Origin: Candidatus Omnitrophota bacterium
GTDB taxonomy: Bacteria > Omnitrophota > Gorgyraeia > Aquiviventales > Aquiviventaceae
Length of the DNA: 64,000 bases
Assembly: GCA_030697665.1 (NCBI GenBank)
Contig: JAUYPJ010000098.1
Coordinates: 60,544 to 124,543, forward strand
Reading direction: 5' to 3'
Made by a program: the position numbers and the translations under genes. Numbering within the stretch: position 1 is the stretch's first letter; the number at the start of each line of letters is the position of its first letter. Shown here piece after piece: positions 22,403-32,000 of this stretch. Below the pieces are notes generated by a model. It saw only the letters and a program-made list of their open reading frames with translations, searched no databases and was not told the origin of the DNA.

Positions 22403-23853
22403 TTGATGGTTCTGAAATAGTCGAGGATCGCCTGATCCAGCTCCCGCGTGACGTCCTGGGTCAGGGTCTGCTCCCGCGCGAGCCGCTCCACCATGGCGGC
22501 GTGACGCTGGCCGCAGAACGCGAAGAACTCCCTCAGAAAGCGCCGGAGATCTTCCCCCGGGAGGACTTCGAGGATCTTCCGCTTGAACGCGTAGAACAGC
22601 AGGATGATCTCCACGAGCGCGACCGGCTTGGCCGCCTCCTGGACGAACAGCTCCCGCAACACCTCCCCGCGCCTGAGCTGGGCCATCGTCTCCTCTGAGA
22701 GCCTGGTGCGCAGCCGCGTCATGCGCAACAGGTCCCGATACTGAGCATACACCAGGCGCAGGCCTTCGCTCAACTCGCGGATGGCGGGGCACTGGACCTT
22801 GCCCCCGATCCTCGACACCGACAGCCCCAGGTCGATGGCGGGCTTGAACCCCTCGCGGAACAGCGAGGCGTTGAGGTAGATCTGCCCGTCCGTCATCGAC
22901 ACCAGGTTGGACTGGATGTAGCCGGTGAAGTCGCCCTGCAGCGTCTCGGCGATCGGGAAGAAGGTCATGGTGCCGCCTCCAAGGTCCGCCTTCAGCCTGC
23001 CGGCCCGCTCCATCAGTTGGGAGTGCACGTAGAAGATATCGCCGGGGTAGGCCTCCCGGCCCGGCGCGCGCTCCATCAGCAGCGAGAGCTGGCGGTACGC
23101 CCAGGCGTGCTTCGTCAGATCGTCGAACACCACCACGACGTCCCGCCCGCGCGCCATGAAGTACTCGCCCAGCGTCGCGGCGGTATACGGGCAGAGGTAC
23201 TGCTCAGCGGGTGAATGATCCGCGAACGCGCAAACCGCGACGGTGGATGACAGGGCCCCCGCCTGCGTGAGGAGGTGGAGGATCTTCTTGAAGGCCGTGA
23301 GGCTCCCGCCGATCCAGCAGTAGATGCAGATGAGGTCCTGCCCCCGCTGATTCAAAATCGCGTCCAGCGCCAGGCTGGTCTTGCCGGTCTGGCGATCGCC
23401 GAGAATCAGCTCCCGCTGCCCCTTGCCGATCGGGATGACGAGGTCCACCATCTTCGCGCCGGTGAGGAAGGGCTCGCTCAGCGGCTCCCGATCCATGACG
23501 CTCGCGCCCTCCCGAAACACGGGACACAGTTCCCCCGCTGGAATCGGCTCCCGCCCGTCCAGCGGCTCGCCCAGGCAGTTCACGACCCGTCCGACGAACG
23601 CCTCTCCGACGGGAACCGACACGAGCTCCGACTGGCCGGAGACGGTGTCCCCCACGTGGAGCCGCCGATCGTCCCCCAGCACCATGACGGACACGGCGGA
23701 AGGATCGAAGCCGATCACCATGCCCTTGACGCCGTCGCCAAGCTCCACCACCTGGCCGTACAGGCATGACGGCAGCCCGTGCACCCTCACGATCCCGTGC
23801 TTGATCTCCCGCACGGTCCCGATCTCTTTGATCTCCAGGCTCGGGATCTGCAT
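22393..23853 (-). CDS. atpA: F-type ATP synthase alpha subunit
   Basis: ELILGDRQTGKTSLALDAILNQRG, VFDDLTKHAWAYRQLSLLMERAPGREAYPGDIFY. Confidence 0.95.
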   Translation of the reverse strand: MQIPSLEIKEIGTVREIKHGIVRVHGLPSCLYGQVVELGDGVKGMVIGFDPSAVSVMVLGDDRRLHVGDTVSGQSELVSVPVGEAFVGRVVNCLGEPLDGREPIPAGELCPVFREGASVMDREPLSEPFLTGAKMVDLVIPIGKGQRELILGDRQTGKTSLALDAILNQRGQDLICIYCWIGGSLTAFKKILHLLTQAGALSSTVAVCAFADHSPAEQYLCPYTAATLGEYFMARGRDVVVVFDDLTKHAWAYRQLSLLMERAPGREAYPGDIFYVHSQLMERAGRLKADLGGGTMTFFPIAETLQGDFTGYIQSNLVSMTDGQIYLNASLFREGFKPAIDLGLSVSRIGGKVQCPAIRELSEGLRLVYAQYRDLLRMTRLRTRLSEETMAQLRRGEVLRELFVQEAAKPVALVEIILLFYAFKRKILEVLPGEDLRRFLREFFAFCGQRHAAMVERLAREQTLTQDVTRELDQAILDYFRTIKER

Positions 23854-23861
23854 CTGTTCTC

Positions 23862-23932
23862 TTAAGGTTAAAGGTTAAAGGGGAAAGGTCAAAGGGTCCC
23901 TTTCACCTTTTACCTTTCACCTTTCACCTTGT
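23862..23932. repeat. palindromic heptamer array, AGGTGAA family; encodes atpF C-terminus KVKGER*
   Basis: aaggttaaaggttaaaggggaaaggtcaaagggtccctttcaccttttacctttcacctttcacctt. Confidence 0.9.
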
Positions 23933-24650
23933 TATTGCGGAGAAACTGCGTCGCTTTGTGGAGCCGATTCCGCAGGCTTCCGTCGATCACGAGGGAGCCG
24001 ATGTGAATCACCAGGCCCGTGATCAGCTCGGGGTCGAGCCGCTCCTCCAACGTGACCTCGGCGCCCAGCTTCTCCGACAGCGCCCGGCGCAACCCGGACC
24101 GCTCATCGGCCGTCAGCGCGCATGCGGAGGTGACGACGGCCTGCGTCGCGCGGTCCGAAAAACGATCCGTTCCTAACGCGCTGATCTCCCCGATGAGCTC
24201 ATTGAGGACGTGGTGCTGGAACTCCGCCGTGTTGGCGTGGGTCAACACGTGCCGGATCATTTCCGTTGAGAGCGCCATCGCATCCGTCTCGATCGCGGAG
24301 GAGAGGTTCACCCGGATTTTCTCAAGCTCCGCCTTGCCTCGCGCCAGGATCTTCTCCGCTTCTTGCTTCGCCTGGGTTTCGGCGTTGGCCCGCGACGTTT
24401 CGGCGTCCTGTTGCGCCGCTTCCACCAGGAGACGCGCCTCCTCCCTGCCCCGCTCCACTTCGGCGGCCCGTTCCTGCTGGGCCCGGTGGAGCTCGTCTTT
24501 GAGCTGGGACTCTTTCACCAGCGCCTCCTCCTGCAACGCCTGCAACCGCTGGAGCGCAGTATTCAGTTGCCGGTAGAAGAGCAACCGGAGGGCGATGAGA
24601 AGCCCCGCAAACGTCAGCACTTGTAATACCACGAGCTGCCACGCCGGCAT
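23910..24650 (-). CDS. atpF: F-type ATP synthase b subunit fused to delta-like C-terminal domain
   Basis: N-terminal TM plus long helix, C-terminal SALGTDRFSDRATQAVVTSACALTADERSGLRRALSEKLGAEVTLEERLDPELITGLVIHIGSLVIDGSLRNRLHKA (delta signature). Confidence 0.82.
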   Translation of the reverse strand: MPAWQLVVLQVLTFAGLLIALRLLFYRQLNTALQRLQALQEEALVKESQLKDELHRAQQERAAEVERGREEARLLVEAAQQDAETSRANAETQAKQEAEKILARGKAELEKIRVNLSSAIETDAMALSTEMIRHVLTHANTAEFQHHVLNELIGEISALGTDRFSDRATQAVVTSACALTADERSGLRRALSEKLGAEVTLEERLDPELITGLVIHIGSLVIDGSLRNRLHKATQFLRNNKVKGER

Positions 24651-24659
24651 CTTTTTCCT

Positions 24660-24741
24660 CAAGGTGATAGGTGAAAGGTCAAAGGTGAAAGGAACTTCCT
24701 TCCCTTTCCCCTTTTACCTTTAACCTTTTACCTTTCACCTG
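24660..24741. repeat. palindromic heptamer array, AGGTGAA family
   Basis: aaggtgataggtgaaaggtcaaaggtgaaagg ... ccccttttacctttaaccttttacctttcacct. Confidence 0.9.
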
Positions 24742-24951
24742 TTATTTGAAGAGCGTGTACACCATCAGCAGCGCCAAGATGGCGATCGCCTCGGCGAACA
24801 GGAACGCCACGATCATCGAGAGCAGGATCCGGGGCGAGGCCGAGGGGTTTCGGGCGACCGCTTTCACGGCGGCGTAGCCCACCACCCCGATCACCGCGGC
24901 GGGCCCCAGCGTGCTCAACACCATAATCAAGATGATCGTCAGATGCTGCAT
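24742..24951 (-). CDS. atpE: F-type ATP synthase c subunit (69 aa)
   Basis: Two-helix hairpin with GYAAVKAVARNPSASPRILLSMIVAFLFAEAIAILALLMVYTLF. Confidence 0.92.
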   Translation of the reverse strand: MQHLTIILIMVLSTLGPAAVIGVVGYAAVKAVARNPSASPRILLSMIVAFLFAEAIAILALLMVYTLFK

Positions 24952-24954
24952 CGT

Positions 24955-25172
24955 TAAAGTAGGCAGAAGGCAGAATGCAGAAAGCAGACTTCCAGATCCC
25001 TATGCCCATGCATCACAGTCGCCCTCCGCCTACTGCCTTCCGCCTTCTGTCTTTTGCTGCCTTCTGCCATCAGCCTTCTGCATTCTGTCTCTTGCTGCCT
25101 TCTGCCTACTGCCTTCTGCTTTCTGGAGGCTATGGACTATCGACTATCGACTATGGACTATGGACTATGGAC
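24955..25172. repeat. long composite array: GCAGAAG / TTCTGCC then CTATGGA
   Basis: ggcagaaggcagaatgcagaaagcag ... gccttctgcctactgccttctgctttctgg aggctatggactatcgactatcgactatggactatggactatggact. Confidence 0.9.
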
Positions 25173-25451
25173 TGCTGTAGTGGTTTCGACGAGGACGACG
25201 AGCTCGTTCCCCGTCATCCGCGCGATCCCCTCCCGAATTGGAACGGCCGCCTCGACGCGGGACGCGCGGCGGCCGCCCGCGCGCTCCCGCGGGCCCTTCG
25301 TCACGACCTGCACGATCCCCTCCCGCAGCCGGCAGAGAAAGGGATGATGAAAATCGAGGACGCACAGCTCGCCCTCCTCACCCGGGAGGAGCACCTCGCC
25401 GGCGTTGCCCTCGTACCATGATCGCCACGCGTCGAGCACCGATACCCTCAT
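25158..25451 (-). CDS. atpC: F-type ATP synthase epsilon subunit lacking the C-terminal helical hairpin
   Basis: EVLLPGEEGELCVLDFHHPFLCRLREGIVQV beta-sandwich; position at head of operon. Confidence 0.75.
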   Translation of the reverse strand: MRVSVLDAWRSWYEGNAGEVLLPGEEGELCVLDFHHPFLCRLREGIVQVVTKGPRERAGGRRASRVEAAVPIREGIARMTGNELVVLVETTTAVHSP

Positions 25452-25456
25452 CGTTA

Positions 25457-25490
25457 AGGTGAAAGGTAAAAGGTGAAAGGTGAAAGGGAA
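25457..25490. repeat. heptamer array, AGGTGAA family
   Basis: aaggtgaaaggtaaaaggtgaaaggtgaaagg. Confidence 0.87.
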
Positions 25491-25491
25491 G

Positions 25492-25872
25492 TCATCGGCG
25501 TTTGGACTCAAGGGCACGCTCGAGGCCCTTCAGCATCTTCCCGCATTCATCATAGCGTGCTTTAAAACCCGTATAGTTGGGTTCGTTCAGGTACCCCTTT
25601 CGAAAGGCGACGTAGAGGTGGTGGCGCGTTTCTTGAAGTTCGCCCTGCGCTCGATTGACTCCCTCAAGATAGACATTCAGGTGTCGGTTACTCCAGCCCT
25701 CGGCGAGGTTCGCCGGTGCAGAGTTCGAAGAACGCCGAATCTGTGAACCGAGCTCATACAGCTCAAACTTCGGAAAGGTCAAGGAGAGCTCGTGAATCTC
25801 CACGTGCAATTCAACGAGCTTCCTGTACACCTCCAAATCCTCAACTCCCTTCACCTCTCTCATCTGCGCCAT
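25492..25872 (-). CDS. four helix bundle protein (S23/IVP family)
   Basis: VEDLEVYRKLVELHVEIHELSLTFPKFELYELGSQIRRSSNSAPANLAEGWSNR. Confidence 0.78.
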   Translation of the reverse strand: MAQMREVKGVEDLEVYRKLVELHVEIHELSLTFPKFELYELGSQIRRSSNSAPANLAEGWSNRHLNVYLEGVNRAQGELQETRHHLYVAFRKGYLNEPNYTGFKARYDECGKMLKGLERALESKRR

Positions 25873-25951
25873 TTCCCCTTTTACCTTTCACCTATCCCCT
25901 TTTCCCTTGGGCCTCTCCCCTTTCACCTTTAACCTTTCACCTTTCACCTGT
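25872..25951. repeat. heptamer array, TTTCACC family
   Basis: ccccttttacctttcacctatccccttttcccttggg...cctttcacctttaacctttcacctttcacct. Confidence 0.85.
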
Positions 25952-25953
25952 AG

Positions 25954-26829
25954 TTACGCGAGACAGACGCGGTTTTTGCCTCCGTCTTTGGCCTGGTAGA
26001 GCGCGGCGTCCGCCTTGGCGATCAGCGCCTCCGCATCGGCGCCATCCCCCGGGAAGGTGCTCACCCCGATGCTCACCGTCGAGGGGGTGTAGAGCTCCGT
26101 CAGCGTTCGGATCCGATCCGCGACGAGCGACGCATCCCCTTTGCCGGCCCGGTCCAAGAGCGCCACGAACTCCTCGCCGCCGTATCGAAACACCAGATCG
26201 CCCTGGCGCACCGCGCCCTGGAGCACCTGCGACAGCTTGCGCAACAGCTCATCGCCGCCCAGGTGACCATTCGTATCGTTGTACTTCTTGAAATCATCCA
26301 AGTCGATGAGCAACAGCGAAAAGCGCTCAGGAGTGGATTTGGCCGTCGCCAGCTTGTTGGCCAGGCACATCTTGAAATACCGGTGGTTGTAGACCCCTGT
26401 CAATCCATCCTTCACCGACAGCTCGGCGAACTGCCGCTTCTCCGTGTGGGAGGACAACAAATTGAAGCGCTCCACCGCCCGTTGCACCACGATCCGGACT
26501 TCAGCCGCGTTGAACGGCTTGGTCACGTAGCCGTAGGCGCCCGCCTCCATCGCTTCCACCGCTGAGCTGATGAAGGTGGAGGCCGTGGCTACCACGACGT
26601 TGGTCTCCGGCGAGACCTTGAGCATCGCCTTGGCGAGCTCCACGCCGTTCATGCCGGCGCTGCGCAGCTCCGTCACGACGGCCGCCACCCGCGTCTGTTG
26701 GACCAGCTCCAGGCCGCGTTTTGGCTGATCGACGACCCAGACCTTGTAGCCGGCCTGCTTGAGCGTCTCTTCAAGAAACCGGCCGGCCTGCTGGTCGTCC
26801 TCGATGATCAACACGTTGATCTCGTCCAT
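25954..26829 (-). CDS. response regulator with GGDEF diguanylate cyclase domain
   Basis: NVLIIEDDQQAGRFLEETLKQAGYKVWV receiver; VFRYGGEEFVALL (GGEEF). Confidence 0.87.
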   Translation of the reverse strand: MDEINVLIIEDDQQAGRFLEETLKQAGYKVWVVDQPKRGLELVQQTRVAAVVTELRSAGMNGVELAKAMLKVSPETNVVVATASTFISSAVEAMEAGAYGYVTKPFNAAEVRIVVQRAVERFNLLSSHTEKRQFAELSVKDGLTGVYNHRYFKMCLANKLATAKSTPERFSLLLIDLDDFKKYNDTNGHLGGDELLRKLSQVLQGAVRQGDLVFRYGGEEFVALLDRAGKGDASLVADRIRTLTELYTPSTVSIGVSTFPGDGADAEALIAKADAALYQAKDGGKNRVCLA

Positions 26830-26844
26830 CACATCTTCGATGAG

Positions 26845-26912
26845 TCCATAGTCGATGGTCGATAGTCCATAGTAAACCGCCAACCATGGACTATGGACTA
26901 CGGACTATGGAC
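26845..26912. repeat. palindromic heptamer array, CTATGGA family
   Basis: gagtccatagtcgatggtcgatagtccatag ... catggactatggactacggactatggact. Confidence 0.9.
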
Positions 26913-27693
26913 TGCTTTTCAGGAATGCCACCCACGCCTCCTCCATCTCTGAAAGATTCCGAAACCCGTACACCGTCTTGAGCGCGTCGCGCCACTCCTG
27001 CCCGTCCCGCATGCGCCGGCAGTAGTCGACGAACCGCTCCTGTCCGTGCTGCCGGAAGAGAAACTCGATGAGGCTAGCCGCTTCCGCGTAGAACGGCTCA
27101 GGCTCGACCAACTGCTCCTTCCTCAGCGCGCAGAGCCGCTCAAGCGGGATGAACCGCTCCGAATCCACGAGCGCCTTGGCCGCCGTCAGCCGCGCGGATT
27201 TCCGCCCCTCCTCCAGGAAGCATGCGATCCCCTCGTCGAGCCACAGCGGCAGGGGCCGCCGGGAGCCGATGAACTCGCGAAAGATGATGTGCCCCAACTC
27301 ATGGGGCAGGACCAGCTCCAAAAAATCCTCCATCTCGACGTAGGTATGGAGTTCCCGCTCCACGACATTCGCGCCCGCCTCAGACCATTCCGGTTGATGG
27401 GTCATCCGCTGGTATTCGTCCCGGTCACGGTAGAGGTAGATCTTGGCGCGCTCCTCCCACGTCCAGAACCCGTCGAAGCGGGTAAAGCCGAGCTGCGTCG
27501 TGATCTGGTGGTAATGGCGCTCGGCCCTGGCGATCAGTTGGTCAAGGTACCGGGGCGGAGCGTCATGGAAGTAGACGACGAAGTGATCGCTCTTGGCGAC
27601 CTCCCACGCCTGCGGGGACGGGTCGGCCGCGGCGCGCCCCAGGGTGCTCAACAGCATGATCAAAATCATCGTCAGTCGCTGGACCATGTCCAT
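26905..27693 (-). CDS. exported gluzincin-type (peptidase MA-like) metallopeptidase
   Basis: HELGHIIFREFIGSRRPLPLWLDEGIACFLEE zinc motif; signal peptide MVQRLTMILIMLLSTLGRAAA. Confidence 0.75.
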   Translation of the reverse strand: MDMVQRLTMILIMLLSTLGRAAADPSPQAWEVAKSDHFVVYFHDAPPRYLDQLIARAERHYHQITTQLGFTRFDGFWTWEERAKIYLYRDRDEYQRMTHQPEWSEAGANVVERELHTYVEMEDFLELVLPHELGHIIFREFIGSRRPLPLWLDEGIACFLEEGRKSARLTAAKALVDSERFIPLERLCALRKEQLVEPEPFYAEAASLIEFLFRQHGQERFVDYCRRMRDGQEWRDALKTVYGFRNLSEMEEAWVAFLKSSP

Positions 27694-27694
27694 T

Positions 27695-27803
27695 AAGGTG
27701 AAAGGTGATAGGTAAAAGGGGACCTCTCCCCTCTTACCTTTTCCCTTTCACCTTTAACCGTTTACCTTCCCTTTCCCCTTTTACCTTTAACCTTTCACCT
27801 TTC
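27695..27803. repeat. palindromic heptamer array, AGGTGAA family
   Basis: aaggtgaaaggtgataggtaaaagggg ... cttaccttttccctttcacctttaaccgtttacc...ttttacctttaacctttcacctttc. Confidence 0.9.
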
Positions 27804-28595
27804 TTTGATGATCCGCTCGATGTCGTCCGGGCCGATCGGCTTGTCCGTGGTGGCCTGCCGAGGCTGGGCCCCGGCCGCCTTCGGCGCCGTCGAGGATGCC
27901 GTCCCGAAGGTCGGCGCGGTAATGGTCTTCAGTTGCTTGTGCCAGATGATGTAGAAGCTCACCCCCAGCAGGCCCAGGAACAGCACGATCCCGACGAACA
28001 GCTTCCAGACCATCACCACGGCGGTCTTGGGCCTGGCCTGGGTCAGCAGGCTCCGGGCGATCAGCAGCTCCGCTTTCACCGAATCCAAGAGCGCCAGGTT
28101 GTCCCGGTGGTCGGAGATGTGCTTCTCCGGGTTGACCGCCGGGACGCGCTGCCGCTCGATGATCTTGTTCACCTTCGCCTCGATGACGGCCCTCAGAAAC
28201 TCCCCCCGCTCCTGAAAATCGGTGTGCTCCAGCAGCTTGGCCGTCTTCTCCGCCTCCGTCCGGAGCGACTCCAGCTCCTCGATGGGAATCTGCCAGATGT
28301 CCTTGATCTCAATCTCCCGTTCGAGCGTCTCGCCCGGCTTGAGGTCGTACGAGCCGTAGACGAAGTAGGCGCCCTGCTGGCTGTCATAGGCCACCTCCAG
28401 GTCGCCCACATCCAGGATATCCTCGGACTGGAGCTCCTTGGGCAGATAGGCCTTCACCTCCGCCTTCTGCGTCTGGTCCTTGGAGGGGTTGATGGCCATG
28501 ATCCGCAGCGTGATCTCCCCCTCCGCTCCTGCGGAGCAACTGAAGAACGGAAGAACGAAAGAACTGAAGAACCATAGAACGAAGAAACGTTTCAT
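27795..28595 (-). CDS. exported/membrane protein of unknown function
   Basis: Signal peptide MKRFFVLWFFSSFVLPFFSCSAGA (octamer repeat-encoded) and C-terminal TM LFVGIVLFLGLLGVSFYIIW. Confidence 0.6.
   Translation of the reverse strand: MKRFFVLWFFSSFVLPFFSCSAGAEGEITLRIMAINPSKDQTQKAEVKAYLPKELQSEDILDVGDLEVAYDSQQGAYFVYGSYDLKPGETLEREIEIKDIWQIPIEELESLRTEAEKTAKLLEHTDFQERGEFLRAVIEAKVNKIIERQRVPAVNPEKHISDHRDNLALLDSVKAELLIARSLLTQARPKTAVVMVWKLFVGIVLFLGLLGVSFYIIWHKQLKTITAPTFGTASSTAPKAAGAQPRQATTDKPIGPDDIERIIKER
28538..28593. repeat. octamer array inside signal-peptide codons of the 27795-28595 gene
   Basis: gaactgaagaacggaagaacgaaagaactgaagaaccatagaacgaagaaacg; period 8. Confidence 0.88.
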
Positions 28596-29083
28596 GAGGT
28601 GCTCCTGACTTTGGCACAGAATGCCTTTAACTGCCGAGCGATATTCTCAGCCTTGGCGAGCTGGTCCGCATGGATCTGCGCAGTGATATACCCGTCATCC
28701 AATGCGCAGTCTAAACAACCGGCGACTTCGTTTACGGAAGCAAGGGCATTGTTGAGGAACCGACTAAAATCGGTGTCAGAGTAACGCTCCGCGCCTTCAG
28801 CGATATTCAACAGAATCGAATCGAGTGCTCTCCACAGTTGTGAAGTGAGCGCGTATTGCTCCTCCCGAGGAAAATGCTGCTTGCTGAGCTCCTTCAAGAC
28901 CTTGCGAAACCGTCTTGCATCTTGATAGACAGGGAACTCCCTGAATCGGAAGATGCTTTTCTGCTTCCGTTCCTCAGTTCTTCGGTTCTTCAGTGCTTCC
29001 GTTTCTTGTCCCATCTGTCCTTCAGTCTCCCCGTTCTTCCGTTCTTCAGTTCTTCCGTTATTCAGTTCTTCAGTGGTATTCAA
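28592..29083 (-). CDS. four helix bundle protein (S23/IVP family), N-terminus in octamer array
   Basis: FPVYQDARRFRKVLKELSKQHFPREEQYALTSQLWRALDSILLNIAEGAERYSDTDFSRFLNNALASVNEVAGCL. Confidence 0.7.
   Translation of the reverse strand: MNTTEELNNGRTEERKNGETEGQMGQETEALKNRRTEERKQKSIFRFREFPVYQDARRFRKVLKELSKQHFPREEQYALTSQLWRALDSILLNIAEGAERYSDTDFSRFLNNALASVNEVAGCLDCALDDGYITAQIHADQLAKAENIARQLKAFCAKVRSTS
28968..29078. repeat. octamer array, GTTCTTCC family
   Basis: ttccgttcctcagttcttcggttcttcagtgcttccg ... ccgttcttccgttcttcagttcttccgttattcagttcttcagtgg. Confidence 0.85.
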
Positions 29084-32000
29084 CGGAATTCAAACCACGT
29101 CTGCGTGATCGGCTTGTTGGCAATGTTGTCCACCATCTTCTGGTTCATCTCCATCGCCGCCTTGAGCTGCTGGGCCTTGTTCTTCAGGTAGACGATGTCT
29201 TCCTTCTTGTCTTTCGACACCTGGTAGAGCTTCTCGAGGTTCATGCCGGTCTGGCCCGTTAGATCCTTGATCACGTCGGCCATCTTGCTCAACTGGCCGT
29301 GGACGGACGTCAGCTCGTTGGCGGAGGCCGCGACCGCTTCGAGCTTGCCCGCCATGTCCCCGCTGATCTTGGCGAGCGCGCTCTCCAGGACGCTGAACTG
29401 GCTGTTGACCTCGCCCGTCAGCGCCCTGAGATCCATCACCCCCGCCTTGACCGCGCCGATCTCGGAGGTGCTCCCCATGACGGCGGACACCTGCCCGGCG
29501 ACCTCCTCGATGCTCGACGACAGCGCTGTGATGATGGCGGCGTCCATCGTGCCTTTGGTCGACTCCGAGCAGACGATGGTGAAATCGCCCCTGCCCCACG
29601 TGTTCAGGAACGCCACCGCGTACTCGTAGATCCCGCTCTGGCCAATCTCCGTCATGGGCGCCATGTTGATGCGCGGGACGTTGCGCCCGTCATAGAGATC
29701 GAGGATCGGCGCAAGGCCCGGATAGGTGCGGTAGCGGATCATCAGCGTCTCGCCGAGCTTGACCGTGCTCTCGCGGTTGAGGATCTCGGACTTGCGCGCC
29801 GTCTCGACCTCCTGGCGCGCCGCCTCGACGTCCTTGCGGGTCTCCTCGATCTTCGAGGGCAGGGTCGTATCGGTCGCGGTCAGGATCTTCTGCGCGTCGG
29901 CTTTGACGTCGGCGACCTTCGCCTGGGTCGTCTGTGATTCAGCCGCGACCTTGGCCTGCGTGGCCTGCGATTCGGCCGCGATCTTGGCCTTCGTCAGCGC
30001 GGATTCGGTGGAGATCTTCGCCTGGGTCGCCTGCGATTCGGCCATCACCCGGAACTCCATCAGGCTCCGCGTGGCCTCGGCCTCGCTCGCCACCGTGGTC
30101 TGGACACCGGCCACCTCGGATTTGATCTCATCCGTGAGAATTTTCAGTCGGGCGCTGATGCCGATGTCGAATGTCGTGACGGCCGTGTAGGCCACGTTCG
30201 TCTCCAGGATGGGCCCACCGTAGCGAACGGCCAGCTTCGCGAAGTAGGTCCGTCCGCTGACGAACTTCGTGGAGGCCACCGCCTTGTCGATCTTGAACCA
30301 GTAGTTGCCGTTCGCATCGGGCTGCGGCAGCGACGTCTCATAGATCGGCGTGGCGGCGTCCGAGCTGTCAAACACCTGCAACGTGCAGCTCTTCAACGTA
30401 TTGATGGGGTCAGACAGCACCTGCCGGCCGCGCTTTTCCAGCCGCACCGAGGCATTGACCCGATCGACCGGCTCATCGTAGACGAAGTTGCTGAGGACGC
30501 GGTAGTCGGCCAGCGACTCCGCGACCGAGGTGACGAAGACCGTCCAGATCACGTTGGCATCGTAGGCGCCATCTACGACGTCCGCCGCCACGTCGGCCAA
30601 CTTCTGGACCGTCGTCTCCACGTAGGCCTCCTTCGTGAAGTTGAAGTCATAGGTCCCAAACGGCAGCGAGAAGATGAAGGGGCTGTTGCCGGTCATCGGG
30701 TTGGTCAGGCCCGTCACGGGCTGGCCCGTGGCGGCATCCATGATCTTGAGCGTCACTTCGGTCAGCGCGCCGCCGTTGACGGAATCGATCGCTTTGGCGG
30801 TGATGGCGAACTTCTCGGCCACCGTCACGGTGCTCGACGCGCCGGTTTCGGTCAAGCCGGCACCCGTCGCGTTGACCGTCAGGATGGCCGGGTACGCCGC
30901 GCAGGTCACCGCGAAGTTGTTGAACGTGGCCACCCCGGATTCGGTCGGCACCGTGTCGGCGCTCCCGAGCTTCGTCGTGCAGCCGACGGACGGCATCATC
31001 TTCACCGTCGCCGCCCCGGGCGTGGCGTTCCCATAGGCGTCGGCCACGCTCACCTTGAACAACCGCCAAGGCGCACTGGCGACCGCCACAGGCTCAGGCT
31101 GCGTGTGCCACGACAGCTTCGCCGGCGTGCCGCCGGTGACGATCAGCTCCAGGTCATCCTGCGAAGAGGTCGCGATCATGACATCCGACGTGGCCGCCTT
31201 GACCGCCACGCCCTCCGCCTTATAGAGGGTCATCGAGACCGCTGAGGTGTTGCGGCCGTTGAGAAAATCGACCAGCGTCACCTGCCCGAACTCCATCGGC
31301 ACGCCGGCGAAGTTCGTGCAGGTGGGTTTCTGCCCGCTCGTTGAAGGGTTGGCCCCGCTGAAAACCAGCTCCTTCGGGCCGGCGTACTGGGTATCGAGGT
31401 TGCCGTTCACATCCGTAGCGCTGACCGTGATGGCCATCGGCACCCCGGCCGCGGCGGTCGCGCCGATGCCGAGGACGACGAACTTCGTGGCCGTGACGTC
31501 CACGGTCAACGAACTGATGAGCGCGTCCGCCGCCGGAAAGCTCGACCCCACCGGATCCACCATGAGGTCGTCGTTCGGGTCGATGTCAAAGGCGAGCTTC
31601 TTGCCGTCGATGCCCGCCGGCAACAGCGGCTTGAGGTAGAGGGTCAACGTGTAGGTCTTGCTCGTGCCGTTCGCCACGGTGAAGACGGTGCTCGTCCCGC
31701 TGCCGAAGGCGAGCGCATCCGCGGTGACCGCCCCCAGCATCGTCGTGGAGCCATCCGACAGGGACGCCCCGCCGATCACGTTGAGCCAGCCGCCCGTCGT
31801 ATCGGCCGTCGTCCCGCGGGTGATCGCCAGTTGCTTGATCTTGATCGGGTAGCCGTCCACGCCGGTGTCCGTCACCTTGACGTCGAAGACCGCAACCCGG
31901 CTCTCAGCCGAGTAGGCGGTCGAGGAGAGCGTCGCCGGCTCAGCCAGCGCGCCGGATGTCAGCGCGCCCTCCACGCCGGTGCTCAGCGTGATCCTGAACG

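Noticed and set aside
25492-29083. Diversity-generating retroelement
   Set aside because: No reverse transcriptase or TR/VR pair seen; only four-helix (Avd-like fold) proteins are present.
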